Source: Nitrospirota bacterium (GTDB lineage: Bacteria; JACPQY01). Taken from it: a stretch of DNA of 64,000 nt. Shown here one piece after another: positions 18,101 to 29,820 of this stretch. Where the stretch lies: positions 140,951-204,950 of the forward strand of contig JACPAV010000007.1 in assembly GCA_016180645.1 (NCBI GenBank). The letters run 5' to 3'. Each line of letters opens with the position of its first letter. The stretch's first letter is position 1. The notes under the pieces are model-generated. The model had not been told where the DNA came from. It saw nothing but the letters and a program-made list of their open reading frames with translations, and ran no database searches. The translations under genes and the position numbers were made by a program.

Positions 18101-21100
18101 CGAGCCTCCTCATCACGTATCGGGCCGTCATATTTCTGGCGTTCAGCTCCAGTGCGCTCCGTGCCAGTTGCACGGCCTGAGTGGTCTTCCCCGCCTCCAG
18201 AAGAGACAGAGACGCCATGGCCAGAAGCTCATCGTTGGATCTCTTCATCCCACCGGCTTCCTGTACGGCGCGGAGAAAATACGTGGCCGCCGCATCGTGC
18301 TCGCCGTACCGCCATGCGATTTCCGCCAACCGTCTCCAGTTCGGCAAGCGATCGGTGGCCAGCCGTGGTATGGCGGCTGCCACTTGGTTGAGCGCTTCTA
18401 CCATCGATCCTCGCTGGGTCCATGATACGGCGTTTTCGGCTTCTTTGAACAGCATCTCAATGAACGTCTGGACCAGCCAGCGGTCTTTCCAGTCTTCGGG
18501 GGACGCCTTCAGGTGCTTGCGGAGGATCTCCATTGCCTTCTCCGGACGGTTGATGGCGTTGTAGAAGCCGATGCGGTACCGATCCTGCGCGTAGTTGGGG
18601 TGGGGGGAAAGCTCCTCCATGGTCCGCATGAGCACGGAGGCGATCTGCCCGGTTTCCGCGCCTCGTGATAGGTAGTACTGGAGGATCGAGGTCAGGTCGC
18701 TTTCCCTCAGTGGATGTTGTTGAGTGTAACGGGCGAGGAAGAGGCCGCTCCGATCGAGTGATCGCATCCGGGCATCATGATTCCGAAGGGCCGTCGAGGT
18801 GGCCCCGGAGTAGAAGTTGCGCGCCGCAGCGTAGTCGAGAAGCGGGGCGTCGTCCGTGTGCACCGGCCGGTCGCCCGAAACGAGGAATCGAAACGCTTCT
18901 TCCGGAAGGGCTTGGAGGGCGAGGAGCGTTGCCGGTTCGGTCACCTGAATGCGACCGAGGTCTTCGCGAATGGCGGCGTTGTCGAATTGGGCGCGAAGGT
19001 GGTCGAAGTCCATCCCGATCGAGCGATTTGATCCGATAAGCAGAAGGTCGGTGGCCAGGGTGTTCCATACCGTTACATGGGGGAACACCGATCCGAAGGT
19101 GTTCAGGATGATGGAGAGAGTCGGGTCGTCCATTTCGTACAGGTGGAACCATTGCACCATCAATCCGCCCGACCGCAGATGATCTCGGGCGGACTCGAAG
19201 AATTCCTTTGAGAAGAGGCCGGCCACACCCGCCATCCACGGATTGGACGGCTCGCTGATGATGAGGTCGAACCGACCGGGAGAAAGCTTCAGGTATGTCT
19301 TGGCGTCCTCGACGTGGACGTGAAACCGGGGATTCGAGTGCACGAATCGGTTGTGCTGTTCGAAGCCGCGGGAAGCCTCCACCACGGCGGGAGAGATCTC
19401 AACCTGATGCACCGAGGTTCCCGGATACAGGAGGACCGAGGAGGCGGTGATCCCGCTTCCCATTCCCACGACCAGGACGTCCTCGGTGCGGGGCTTGATG
19501 AGCATCGGGATGTGCGCGCTAAGGAGTTCAGTCGGTAGATCGGCATAGGAGGAGGCGTCGGTCTTGGCGCCCACCTTCAGACTGATCTCTCCATTCAAAT
19601 CCCGGACGAGGGAGACGGAGCCGTTCGAGTCGTCCTTCAAGTACAGGACTTGACCGGCCCGGACGCTTTCTTCCCGCCATTTGTTCACGGGCAGAGGCGG
19701 CGGTGCGCCGCGGAACCGGTATGGCCCGGACTGCAAGGCCATGGGACTCCAGTGGACAGCCCTCATTCCCAGAGGGACCACCACGAGAACGACGGCGCCC
19801 CCGGCCGCGAACGGGAGCGTAAAACGCGAAATCGCGCTCGCCCAAAGGAGCAGGCCGGCGCCCAAATTGAGGGCAATCACCACTTCAACGGCCGGTTCGA
19901 TGCCGAGCCACGGGATGAAGAGAAGAGCAGCGACCAATGCCCCGGAGAGATTGCCCGCCGTATTCCAAAACAGGACATTGCCGACCCGCCTGCCGAGCGA
20001 TTCGGGCGCGCGGGCGGTTGCCGAGGCGGCCAGGGGGAACGTCATCCCAATCAGTACGGTGGGCACGAACATCACAGCGACCAGTCCGATGAAGGTCAAA
20101 CCGTTGTACAACCAGAAACTGGGGGCGCCCGGCTGAAGCAGCATACGGAGCTTGGCAAAATAGAACGGGAGATCTTGAAACAAAGGGTAGAGGAGGAGCA
20201 GGCTGGCGCCGATTCCGAATTCAGCGATCATGAAAACACGCAGAGGATCCATCTTTCGCAGTGCCGGAGCCCCGACCGCCAGGCTGCCCAGCGCGATGCC
20301 GAGGATGAACGTGGCCAGCATGATCGAAAACGCGTAGACGGAAGACCCGAGCGAAAGCCCGATGATTCTGGCCCAGAGCACTTCGAGCGCGAAGGACGCG
20401 AAGCCCGAGATGAAGATGCCCGCCAGTGCGACGGCCTGCCGGCCCGTGCCGTAGTCGGGTTCGCTGGACGGTTCCGGGGGGGGGGGAGGTGTTCTGCGGA
20501 CCGCTCCCACAATCGTCCTCCTGAAGCCCATGACGAGGAGGCCGACCGCGATATTGGCAAAGGAGCCGACATGCATCGAAAGGCTCAAGCCGATCGTTTC
20601 AATGAGTACGAATCCGGCCAGGAGGGTTCCGGCCACGGCTCCAATCGTATTGGCCGCGTTCAACCAACCGGCGGTCTTTCCCACCGCTGTGCCGGCCGGC
20701 CGGCACAGGCGGACAAGCACCGGGATCGTTCCGCCCATGAGGAACGTCGGGATCAGCATGGTGAGGATTGAGAACGCCGCCTTGAGAAGCGTCACGGCGC
20801 CCGGCCATTCTTCGTACCATCGTTCTCCGATGATCGTGTAGGCGGTGCCTAGTCGTGTGAATATTTCAGGATAGAGACCGCAGTAGAAGCCGATGAGGAT
20901 CTCGATCCACGCGTAGACCGTCAGGAGGTCGTACGTATTGGCCGGTGCGGCCTTGGACCCCAGCCGATCCGCCCATCGCCCGAGCGTGGCACTGCCCAGC
21001 GCGATGCCGCCCATGAACACGGAGAGCACGATGGCCTGTGCATGACTGGTGTGGCCGAGATACAGATACAGAAATCGCGCCCACAGAGTTTCGTAGAGCA

Positions 21101-21161
21101 AGCCGGCGAATCCCGAGAGCAAAAGGCAGAAGCAGAGGAGGGGAAAAACGAAGTAAGGCAT
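18087..21161 (-). CDS. Fused MFS-type membrane protein and spermidine synthase-like protein with C-terminal TPR-like region
   Basis: A 1024-residue protein. The first 480 or so residues are many hydrophobic segments beginning CFCLLLSGFAGLLYETLWAR, as in fused MFS/spermidine synthase proteins. Residues from about 520 hold a SpeE-like methyltransferase fold with the SAM-type loop VLVVGMGSGITASS, QVEISPAVVE and DLIISEPSNPWMAGVAGLFS. The last 250 residues are helical and repeat-like. Such proteins are widespread but their product is rarely known; aminopropyl transfer is possible, not shown. A run of 11 C on the coding strand encodes five prolines between two membrane halves. It leads the hisE-DUF2851-fliL-like operon. 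Confidence 0.82.
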   Translation of the reverse strand: MPYFVFPLLCFCLLLSGFAGLLYETLWARFLYLYLGHTSHAQAIVLSVFMGGIALGSATLGRWADRLGSKAAPANTYDLLTVYAWIEILIGFYCGLYPEIFTRLGTAYTIIGERWYEEWPGAVTLLKAAFSILTMLIPTFLMGGTIPVLVRLCRPAGTAVGKTAGWLNAANTIGAVAGTLLAGFVLIETIGLSLSMHVGSFANIAVGLLVMGFRRTIVGAVRRTPPPPPEPSSEPDYGTGRQAVALAGIFISGFASFALEVLWARIIGLSLGSSVYAFSIMLATFILGIALGSLAVGAPALRKMDPLRVFMIAEFGIGASLLLLYPLFQDLPFYFAKLRMLLQPGAPSFWLYNGLTFIGLVAVMFVPTVLIGMTFPLAASATARAPESLGRRVGNVLFWNTAGNLSGALVAALLFIPWLGIEPAVEVVIALNLGAGLLLWASAISRFTLPFAAGGAVVLVVVPLGMRAVHWSPMALQSGPYRFRGAPPPLPVNKWREESVRAGQVLYLKDDSNGSVSLVRDLNGEISLKVGAKTDASSYADLPTELLSAHIPMLIKPRTEDVLVVGMGSGITASSVLLYPGTSVHQVEISPAVVEASRGFEQHNRFVHSNPRFHVHVEDAKTYLKLSPGRFDLIISEPSNPWMAGVAGLFSKEFFESARDHLRSGGLMVQWFHLYEMDDPTLSIILNTFGSVFPHVTVWNTLATDLLLIGSNRSIGMDFDHLRAQFDNAAIREDLGRIQVTEPATLLALQALPEEAFRFLVSGDRPVHTDDAPLLDYAAARNFYSGATSTALRNHDARMRSLDRSGLFLARYTQQHPLRESDLTSILQYYLSRGAETGQIASVLMRTMEELSPHPNYAQDRYRIGFYNAINRPEKAMEILRKHLKASPEDWKDRWLVQTFIEMLFKEAENAVSWTQRGSMVEALNQVAAAIPRLATDRLPNWRRLAEIAWRYGEHDAAATYFLRAVQEAGGMKRSNDELLAMASLSLLEAGKTTQAVQLARSALELNARNMTARYVMRRLDEAR
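20476..20486. repeat. Eleven-base G/C homopolymer inside a coding region
   Basis: Eleven consecutive G on the plus strand (C on the coding strand) encode part of TPPPPPEP in the membrane region of the fused MFS/spermidine-synthase gene. A one-base slip would frameshift this gene and could affect the coupled hisE. Confidence 0.85.
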
Positions 21162-21279
21162 GGGGCGATTGTAGGCACGGCAGGCATGCAGTGCAACCGG
21201 ATGGAATGGATGAGAGATGTGGACTGCGCGAGTCCTTCAATTTTACTTTACTGGAGGGGGGCGCTATCGTGAATTCGGT

Positions 21280-23369
<2,090 letters not shown>

Positions 23370-23373
<4 letters not shown>

Positions 23374-25082
23374 GTCAACTCAGGGCTTGGCACCGTGCGC
23401 CGGGTGCAGAGCCGCGCACCGCTCCATTTTTCAAGAAACTCAACGCCTTCATCCTTCGCGACGGAGAATTCAGCCTCTCCACCTTCGTGGATCTCGTGGC
23501 GGACGTGTATGGGGAGCGGACGGTCCTATTTCTGGAAGGACCATCGGCCTGTTTTTCGGCCAAGACGCTGTCCTACAACGAGGCGCGGAGATTCGTGGAG
23601 CGCGCAGCGGGGGCCTTGGCCGGGCGCGGCGTGAAGAAAGGCGACCGTGTGGTCCTCTTCATGGGCAACTCCGTCGAACTGGGGCTCCTGGCCTTCGCCG
23701 TCATGCGCCTGGGCGCTGTGGTCATCCCCGTCAACGCTCAGTATCGAAGCGCTGAAGTGGATTACATCATCACACACAGTCGGGCCGGCACCGTGATTAC
23801 GGATGCGACCACCCGCTCAAGCGTCTCGCCCGGTGCGCCCGGTTTGACCGCCGTCCGGAATTGGCTGGACCTTGATCCGAAGGCGCCTTCGCCGTTCGAA
23901 TCTCTCTCCTCACTCCTGGCCGCGGCCGCTCCGGCGCCCCCCGCACCCCTCGCGGACGATGATCCCGTGGGCATTTTCTACACATCCGGCACGACGGGGC
24001 ATCCCAAAGGGGCGGTGCTGACCAACAAGGGCTTCATGTTCCACATCCGCCGGAGCCTCCGGATGGGTACGCTGATTCCGAAGCGCAACATCCATGCGAT
24101 CCTCCATGCCCTTCCGCTCACCCACATCATGGGATTCTTGGTCTTCATGGCCTTTTTCTGCTCGGGCAGTCCGATAGTGTTCCTGGGTGGATTTGAAGCC
24201 GGAAAGGCGATCGAGGCGATCGAGCGATACGGGATCACCCTGTTCGTCGGCGTCCCCGCGATGTACGGGATGATCCTTCAGGAAAAAATCCCCAACGGCG
24301 CTCTCCAAACCATGCGGGTCATGGTCTCGGCGGCGGATGTTCTCCCACCGGAGTGGGCCGAGCGGATTCGCCAACTGGCCTCCCGACCTTTCCTCGGACT
24401 GTTCCGCAAGAGGCCGATCTTCGCCGAGTTCTACGGTCAGGTGGAGACGACCGGTGTCACGTGCGCCAAGTTGAGCCTTCCGTTCGTAAAGTACGATGCG
24501 GGATGCGTCGGCCGGCGGATGCCGGGGGTCGAGGTCAAGATCATCGGGGCGGACGGGAAGGAAGTGAGGAAAGGCGAAGTGGGAGAGGTCGTCGTGAAGG
24601 GCGACAATGTGCTCCAAGGCTATTGGGGCTCGGCGGAGCAAAAAGATGTGTTCACGGCGGACGGATGGTTCCGAACGGGCGATCTGGCGAAGAAGGGAAG
24701 TCTTGGGTTTTTCTATTTTGTGGATCGGGAAAAAGACATGATCAAGAGCGGAGGCTATTCGATCTTCACGCGCGAGGTGGAGGAGTTGCTCATGAGTCAC
24801 CCTCAGATCCTGGAGGCGAGCGTTTTCGGGATTCCCCATGCGGTTAAGAAAGAAATCCCGGTGGCTGCCGTGAGGCTCAAGCCCGGCGAATCCGTCGCGG
24901 GAGAAGAGATTGTCGAATGGGCGAAGCAGCATATCGCGCCGTACAAGTCTCCGCGGAAGGTGGTTGTCGTCGATGATTTTCCCAGGGGATCGACGCAGAA
25001 AATTCTGAAGAAGGAACTGAAACGTCTGTATGCGCACCTGGGTGAGGCGCTGCGGGAAGAGGCGGCGGCAAAGGCGTCGTGA
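23370..25082 (+). CDS. AMP-dependent long-chain acyl-CoA synthetase
   Basis: A 570-residue adenylate-forming ligase. The phosphate loop [13 protein letters not shown] lies near residue 208, the FYGQVETTG adenine motif near 355, and [13 protein letters not shown] with the hinge [16 protein letters not shown] near 445. Fatty acid activation is likely but the chain length is unknown. The frame is open far upstream, but the real start is ATG 23370, which overlaps the YyaL stop as ATGA. Its own stop is overlapped by the UbiB-like gene (GTGA), so the three are one coupled operon. Confidence 0.9.
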
Positions 25083-26380
25083 CGGACAGCTATCTCGCCA
25101 CCCATCCGCGCCTTCGCCTCCTGACCGTGGCCGGCGTCCTCGTCCGGATGTATGCCCGGACGTGGGGAATCCGGCCGCTCAAGCCCGCTCTCGGGCGCGA
25201 CCGCTATTGGGAGGTCAAGAAAGGCGTGGCGCGGCGCAACGGACGGATGCTGTACAAAAACATCCTTCGACTCAAGGGACTGTTCATCAAGGTGGGACAG
25301 TTTTTATCGGTGAGAGTCGATCTGCTGCCCAAGGCCTATACACGCGAACTGACCAAGTTGCAGGATCAAGTGCCGGCGGCGGACTACGCGCAGATCCGCC
25401 GACGCGTTGAGGCCGAATTGAAGCAGCCCATCGAGAAGGCCTTCAGGGAGTTCCGGCCCGTTCCCATCGCCGCCGCCTCGCTGGGGCAGGTGCATGAAGC
25501 CTGGCTGCACGATGGGACGCGCGTGGCCGTCAAGGTGCAGTACCCGGGCATCGAGGATGTGGTGAACTGCGACCTCGAAATCCTCCGACTGATCATGAAA
25601 TGGTACGCCATGTTCCGGAGGGAATTTCAGAGTACATTCCTCCTCGAGGAATTTCGTCAGCATGTTTCGCGGGAACTGGACTATGTACAGGAGGGGAAGA
25701 GCGCGGAGCGCGTGGCGCGGAATTTCGGAGACGACTCGCGCGTGGTGGTGCCCAAGGTCATCTGGTCCCACACGACCCTGAAGGTTCTCACGCTGGAGTT
25801 CATCGAGGGGATCAAGATTACGGACAGGGATCGGATCCTGGCGGCCGGATACGAAATGGCCGATATTTCAAAGCTCCTGATGGACTGCTACTTCCGCCAG
25901 ATCTTCCGCGATGGATTCTTTCACGCCGACGCCCATCCCGGCAACCTTTTCATCGTGCCGGGGCCGAAACTCGCACTTCTGGATTTCGGCCTCTCGAAAG
26001 AAATGGACCCCAAGTTCCTGCCGAATTTCATCGGGTTGGCCGCCGCCATCTACGGGAAGGATCCGAAACAGGCGTCGGAATGCTTCCGTGAACTGGGGCT
26101 GCGGGTCCTGAATCAGAAAGAAGATACCTTTCTGGAATTCTCGGAGTTCATCATCAAGAACATGGATGACGTGATTTACAAGAACCCCAAAAAAATCGAC
26201 TACCAGAGCATCATGGATCAGGTGCTGGAGATGGTTCGGACGCATCCCGTAGTGAACATCCCGAGTGATTTCGTACTTCTCGGACGACTCCTGGGCCAGC
26301 TCTCCGGCATCGGGCGCCAGCTTGGGGTGAGCGTGAACATGCAGGAAGTCCTCCTCCCTCATCTGGCCGGCGCGCGGTAA
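25079..26380 (+). CDS. ABC1/UbiB family atypical kinase
   Basis: A 433-residue protein of the ABC1/ADCK/UbiB group, which supports ubiquinone or other isoprenoid-lipid metabolism. The family motifs are clear: KVGQFLSVR (KxGQ) near residue 71, AAASLGQVHEA near 133, the ATP-site Lys in VAVKVQYPG, HADAHPGNLF near 282 and LLDFGLSKEM near 300. GTG 25079 overlaps the ligase stop by four bases. No quinone biosynthesis gene is nearby. The overlap suggests a link with lipid or acyl-CoA handling. Confidence 0.9.
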   Translation: MTDSYLATHPRLRLLTVAGVLVRMYARTWGIRPLKPALGRDRYWEVKKGVARRNGRMLYKNILRLKGLFIKVGQFLSVRVDLLPKAYTRELTKLQDQVPAADYAQIRRRVEAELKQPIEKAFREFRPVPIAAASLGQVHEAWLHDGTRVAVKVQYPGIEDVVNCDLEILRLIMKWYAMFRREFQSTFLLEEFRQHVSRELDYVQEGKSAERVARNFGDDSRVVVPKVIWSHTTLKVLTLEFIEGIKITDRDRILAAGYEMADISKLLMDCYFRQIFRDGFFHADAHPGNLFIVPGPKLALLDFGLSKEMDPKFLPNFIGLAAAIYGKDPKQASECFRELGLRVLNQKEDTFLEFSEFIIKNMDDVIYKNPKKIDYQSIMDQVLEMVRTHPVVNIPSDFVLLGRLLGQLSGIGRQLGVSVNMQEVLLPHLAGAR

Positions 26381-26385
26381 CCGCA

Positions 26386-26449
26386 GTACCATGTTGCTGA
26401 AGTCTTTGAGCAGATATGGAATCCGTTTCCAGTGTTGGCAACATGGTAC
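26386..26449. repeat. 12-bp perfect inverted repeat between ubiB-like gene and aroK
   Basis: gtaccatgttgc at 26386-26397 is repeated in inverted form, gcaacatggtac, at 26438-26449, with 40 bases between. No T-run follows, so it is not a typical terminator; a small mobile or regulatory hairpin is possible. Confidence 0.55.
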
Positions 26450-26517
26450 ATACGCCCCGCCGCCATGCAGAGTGTCGAAATGAGAGCGGGGCTACCGTAC
26501 CGCGCGCCAGCGTGTAA

Positions 26518-27087
26518 TTGCTCAATCAACTCCTCAACGCGGTACTAGACTTGGCAACCCTGATCGGCGTCGGCTCCAACGTAATCTTCACCGGTTTCAT
26601 GGGGGCCGGGAAGACCACTGTGGGAGGCATCGTGGCCGCGCGGTTGGGGCGGGCTTTCCACGACGTTGACGTCCTCATCGAAAAGGATTCCGGGATGAGT
26701 ATCAACGACATTTTCGACCGACGGGGCGAGGCTTTTTTCCGGGACGAGGAAACCCGCATGCTCACCCGGTTGGAATCAGCGGAGCAGGCCGTGATGGCCA
26801 CGGGAGGCGGGATCGTCCTGCGCGAGGAAAACTGGGCGATCATGAGGCGGATGGGAAAAGTGGTGTCCTTGCTCGCGTCGGCCGACGTGCTCTATGAGCG
26901 CGTGAAAGACCTTGCCCATCGGCCCCTCTTGAAAGTGGTCCACCCCAAGGATGAATTGGTCCGGTTGCTCGGCCTCCGGGCGCCGCTCTATCGGAAGGCG
27001 GATCTGTTGATCGATACGGATCGGCGCACCCCCGAGGATGTGGCCGCCACCGTGCTGCGCGAACTGGGTCTTCTGCCGAAATCCTGA
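26518..27087 (+). CDS. aroK: Shikimate kinase
   Basis: A P-loop kinase that phosphorylates shikimate in chorismate synthesis. Walker A is GFMGAGKTTVG near residues 26-36, shikimate-binding residues lie in HDVDVLIE, RRGEAFFRDEE and TGGGIVLR, and the lid Arg in HRPLLK. The full frame gives 189 residues from a TTG at 26518; a TTG at 26551 would give 178 and a more usual N-terminus. No good ribosome-binding site marks either. The gene is separated from the UbiB-like gene by 137 bp containing an inverted repeat. Confidence 0.92.
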   Translation: MLNQLLNAVLDLATLIGVGSNVIFTGFMGAGKTTVGGIVAARLGRAFHDVDVLIEKDSGMSINDIFDRRGEAFFRDEETRMLTRLESAEQAVMATGGGIVLREENWAIMRRMGKVVSLLASADVLYERVKDLAHRPLLKVVHPKDELVRLLGLRAPLYRKADLLIDTDRRTPEDVAATVLRELGLLPKS

Positions 27088-27127
27088 AAACGAAATCTTT
27101 ATTTAGGCGTGCGGGAGATCGAACCCC

Positions 27128-28597
27128 TCATGACGATGGGACGTCTTCTTCAATCGCTCGGAACTGCCCCAATGCGGATTCGAGGTCATCGGCGATCTCG
27201 GCAGCGATGACGCCCGGGGAGGGAAGATTCGCCCACTCTTCGAGAGATTCGTCCTTCAGCCAGAAGATGTCGAGGTTGGCCTTGTCCCGCTTGATGAGTT
27301 CGTCGTAGGAGAAGGACTTGAACCGTTCGCTCTCCTTGCGTTGGTGACGGTTCTTCGGGTTGAAGCAGCGAACGAAATCGTTCAAGTCCTCGCGTTTGAG
27401 CGGGTTCTCCTTGAGCGTGAAGTGCATGTTCGTCCGGAGATCGTGGATCCAGAGCTTTTGCGTCCAGGGCTTTTCGCCGGCAGGTTTTCGGTCGAAGAAC
27501 AGGACGTTCGCCTTCACGCCTTGCGCGTAGAAAACCCCGGTGGGCAGACGCAGCAGGGTGTGAACGTCCGCCTGATGAAGGAGCTTCCGGCGAATCGTTT
27601 CCCCGGCGCCGCCTTCGAAGAGGACGTTGTCGGGGACAACAATCGCCGCCCTGCCGTGCTGTTGGAGCAAGGTGAACACGTGCTGGAGGAAATTGAGCTG
27701 TTTGTTGCTCGTTGTCGCCCAGAAATCGTCCCGATGGATGGTCAGGCTTTCGCGCTCGGCGCGCCCCTCGTCGTTCACAATGGTTACGCTGCTCTTTTTC
27801 CCGAAGGGCGGATTCGTTAGGACCATTTCGTAGTGGCGTCCGCCCTGGTCCGCCAGGGCATCCCGGACATCGATGGGAACCTTGTCCGCGCCATTCCCGC
27901 CGATGCCGTGAAGGAGCAGGTTCATGCAACAGAGCCGGGCGACGCCGTCAACCAGTTCAAGGCCGTAAAGCGTCCCGCTCTTGAGGCGTTTCTTCTGTTC
28001 GCGGTCCAACGTGTGGTGCTTGGCGATGTAGTCGTGGGCGGCGAGGAGGAACCCGCCCGTTCCGCACGCGGGGTCGCAGACGGTCATGCCCGGTTCAGGC
28101 CGCATCACCTCCACGAGGGCGGCGATGAGCGGACGCGGCGTGAAGTACTGGCCGGCGCCGCCTTTCACGTCCTCGGCGTTTTTCTGGAGCAGGCCCTCGT
28201 AGGCGTCGCCCTTCACGTCGGCGGATAGGGACGACCAATTTTCCTTGTCAATCAGGTCCACGATGAGTCGCCTGAGTTTTGCGGGGTCCTGAATCTTGTT
28301 CTGGGCCTTTCGGAAAACGAGTCCGAGCATGCCCTTTTCTTTTCCGAGCGATTCCAAGACGCGCCGGTAATGCGTTTCGAGTTCTTCGCCGTCGCGGGCC
28401 AATAGACTCGGCCAGTCGGAACCTTTCGGAACGGGTGAGGGCTTGTTGAGCGGAGGTCGCGTCTGCTCGTCCGCCATCTTGAGGAAGAGAAGGAACGTCA
28501 GTTGCTCGACGTAATCGCCGTACGACAGCCCATCATCCCGAAGGATGTTGCAATAGTTCCAGAGCTTCTGGACGAGTTGTTGGGAATGTTCGGCCAT
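27128..28597 (-). CDS. hsdM: Type I restriction-modification DNA methyltransferase M subunit
   Basis: A 489-residue N6-adenine methyltransferase subunit. It has the HsdM N-terminal helical domain (HSQQLVQKLWNYCNILRDDG, FLLFLKMADEQ), the SAM motif DPACGTGGFLLAAHDY and the catalytic NPPFGKKS. It should methylate host DNA with HsdS and form the nuclease with HsdR. ATG 28597 fits the family start; ATG 28618 would add seven residues. It is the last gene of the minus-strand hsd operon and lies 7 kb from hsdS, although the two are normally adjacent. A degraded copy of its 5' end is at 31962-32024. Confidence 0.93.
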   Translation of the reverse strand: MAEHSQQLVQKLWNYCNILRDDGLSYGDYVEQLTFLLFLKMADEQTRPPLNKPSPVPKGSDWPSLLARDGEELETHYRRVLESLGKEKGMLGLVFRKAQNKIQDPAKLRRLIVDLIDKENWSSLSADVKGDAYEGLLQKNAEDVKGGAGQYFTPRPLIAALVEVMRPEPGMTVCDPACGTGGFLLAAHDYIAKHHTLDREQKKRLKSGTLYGLELVDGVARLCCMNLLLHGIGGNGADKVPIDVRDALADQGGRHYEMVLTNPPFGKKSSVTIVNDEGRAERESLTIHRDDFWATTSNKQLNFLQHVFTLLQQHGRAAIVVPDNVLFEGGAGETIRRKLLHQADVHTLLRLPTGVFYAQGVKANVLFFDRKPAGEKPWTQKLWIHDLRTNMHFTLKENPLKREDLNDFVRCFNPKNRHQRKESERFKSFSYDELIKRDKANLDIFWLKDESLEEWANLPSPGVIAAEIADDLESALGQFRAIEEDVPSS

Positions 28598-28628
28598 ATC
28601 TACAGTGGTCCCAGACATCTGTTCGGAT

Positions 28629-29633
28629 TCATGCCAGCGTGTATCGTCCGGATTTTCTTGTTCCGCTGCGTTCTACCAGCTTCGCATCAATAAGCGGCGT
28701 AAGCAGATCCAGTGCCCCTTGTTTCGAGATCTTCAAGGCTTTCCAGATTTCAGCGGGCCTCATACCGCCACGGTCGCGAAGCAATTCGAGCAACTGTTCC
28801 TGTTTCGGTCTGAGCAGGAGCTTCTCTCCATGACATCCGGTAGACCATTCCCGGATTCGGCCCCAAACGTTTTCCAAGGTCACATGGACACCCTCGGCGG
28901 TATATTCGAGCCAGCTCGTCAGATTGCCGTCTGCCCGCTTGGGCTCGTCCAGGGCTTCGTAATATCGGTGCCGGTCGTTCCAATAGAACTCATCAACCGA
29001 GAAAATATGCTGCGTGTCGAAGCCTCGTCGGTACAGTTCCCACAAAGCCAGAATTCGGCCGGTCCGTCCGTTTCCATCGGCGAACGGGTGTATGTCCTCG
29101 AATCGGTGATGGACGACGGCCGATGTGATGACCGGCGACCACCGGAGCGAACGATCGTTCCACCACGCCAATAGTTCAGACATCAGGCCGGAGACTTGCA
29201 AGGGAGGCGGGGGCATGTGCTTCCCCACCCTGACTTGAATGTCCCGATACCGGCCTGCTTCCCCTTGTTGCATGACCCCCGTTGAGATAAGGCGGTGGAT
29301 TTCCAGAACATGCCCGTGAGTCACCACCTTCACGGAAGAATTCTTTTCAACGTATCGTAGGGCCGCCAGATGGTTCAAAACCTCGCGTTTTGACCGGGGC
29401 GTGGCGTCCGGCAGCGATTTGCCTTCAGCCAGTGCGCGCACTTTCTCCAACGTCAGTGGGTTTCCTTCGATTGCCGTGGACGAGTGGGCCGTTCGGGTTC
29501 GGCTGTCCCTTTGAAGTTTCGGGACCCATGGCGCCTGGAGGGTGGACATGAGGATTTTCTCGCGCAGGGCCGCGATCTTCTCGATCCACTCGACGAGGAG
29601 GCCGGTTACCTGAAAGAGGGGTTCGTATGCCAC
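28629..29633 (-). CDS. Fic family protein with winged-helix C-terminus
   Basis: A 334-residue Fic protein, predicted to transfer AMP or a related group onto a target protein. The active-site loop HPFADGNGRTGR is intact at about 182-193. An N-terminal inhibitory motif SSTAIEGN (residues 51-58) marks an autoinhibited class II Fic. The C-terminal 60 residues (MRPAEIWKALKISKQGALDLL) look like a winged helix. It starts at GTG 29633, and its end is close to the hsdM start. Fic genes are known companions of type I restriction loci; here they may monitor or modulate the system, which is inference. A second, unrelated Fic gene is at 37290. Confidence 0.9.
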   Translation of the reverse strand: MAYEPLFQVTGLLVEWIEKIAALREKILMSTLQAPWVPKLQRDSRTRTAHSSTAIEGNPLTLEKVRALAEGKSLPDATPRSKREVLNHLAALRYVEKNSSVKVVTHGHVLEIHRLISTGVMQQGEAGRYRDIQVRVGKHMPPPPLQVSGLMSELLAWWNDRSLRWSPVITSAVVHHRFEDIHPFADGNGRTGRILALWELYRRGFDTQHIFSVDEFYWNDRHRYYEALDEPKRADGNLTSWLEYTAEGVHVTLENVWGRIREWSTGCHGEKLLLRPKQEQLLELLRDRGGMRPAEIWKALKISKQGALDLLTPLIDAKLVERSGTRKSGRYTLA

Positions 29634-29657
29634 CCCGTCACACTACAGATAAGTCCA

Positions 29658-29679
29658 GTATTAGTCAAGTATGAGTCAA
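29658..29679 (-). promoter_or_regulatory. Tandem 11-bp direct repeat before fic, candidate operator with -35-like elements
   Basis: gtattagtcaa at 29658-29668 is followed at once by gtatgagtcaa at 29669-29679. Read on the minus strand, each unit contains TTGACT, 25-45 bases before the fic start; the proximal one has a weak TAGTGT 17 bases downstream. Confidence 0.4.
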
Positions 29680-29715
29680 CCGTCAAGGGTCCGGGTGTGT
29701 CCAGACCCGGCACCT

Positions 29716-29820
29716 GCCCGAGGATGCGGCGTGCAAGTTGGACTGGCGGAGGCGGGAGGCGCGAGAGAGGTCGGAGGCGACGAGTTTTTCGATCTCCTCG
29801 ACCGCGCTCAGGCGGCGCAT
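29716..29820 (-). pseudogene. Orphan hsdS 3' end (tail A)
   Basis: About 35 codons read RRLSAVEEIEKLVASDLSRA then SRLRQSNLHAASSG, matching the last conserved coiled-coil segment of the intact HsdS (35525-36928). The similarity begins where the DUF4276 gene ends; that gene's last codons run into it in another frame. The 23-base core starting gactggcggaggcggg (29741-29763) is identical to the same segment in the other copies. Confidence 0.8.

Noticed and set aside
19650-20771. 373-codon plus-strand frame
   Set aside because: Antisense to the membrane part of the MFS/spermidine-synthase gene; very rich in charged residues, with no homologous pattern.
27088-27127. tRNA-like GATCGAACCCC between aroK and hsdM
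   Set aside because: The spacer is only 40 bases and no cloverleaf can be drawn. No tRNA was found anywhere in the window.
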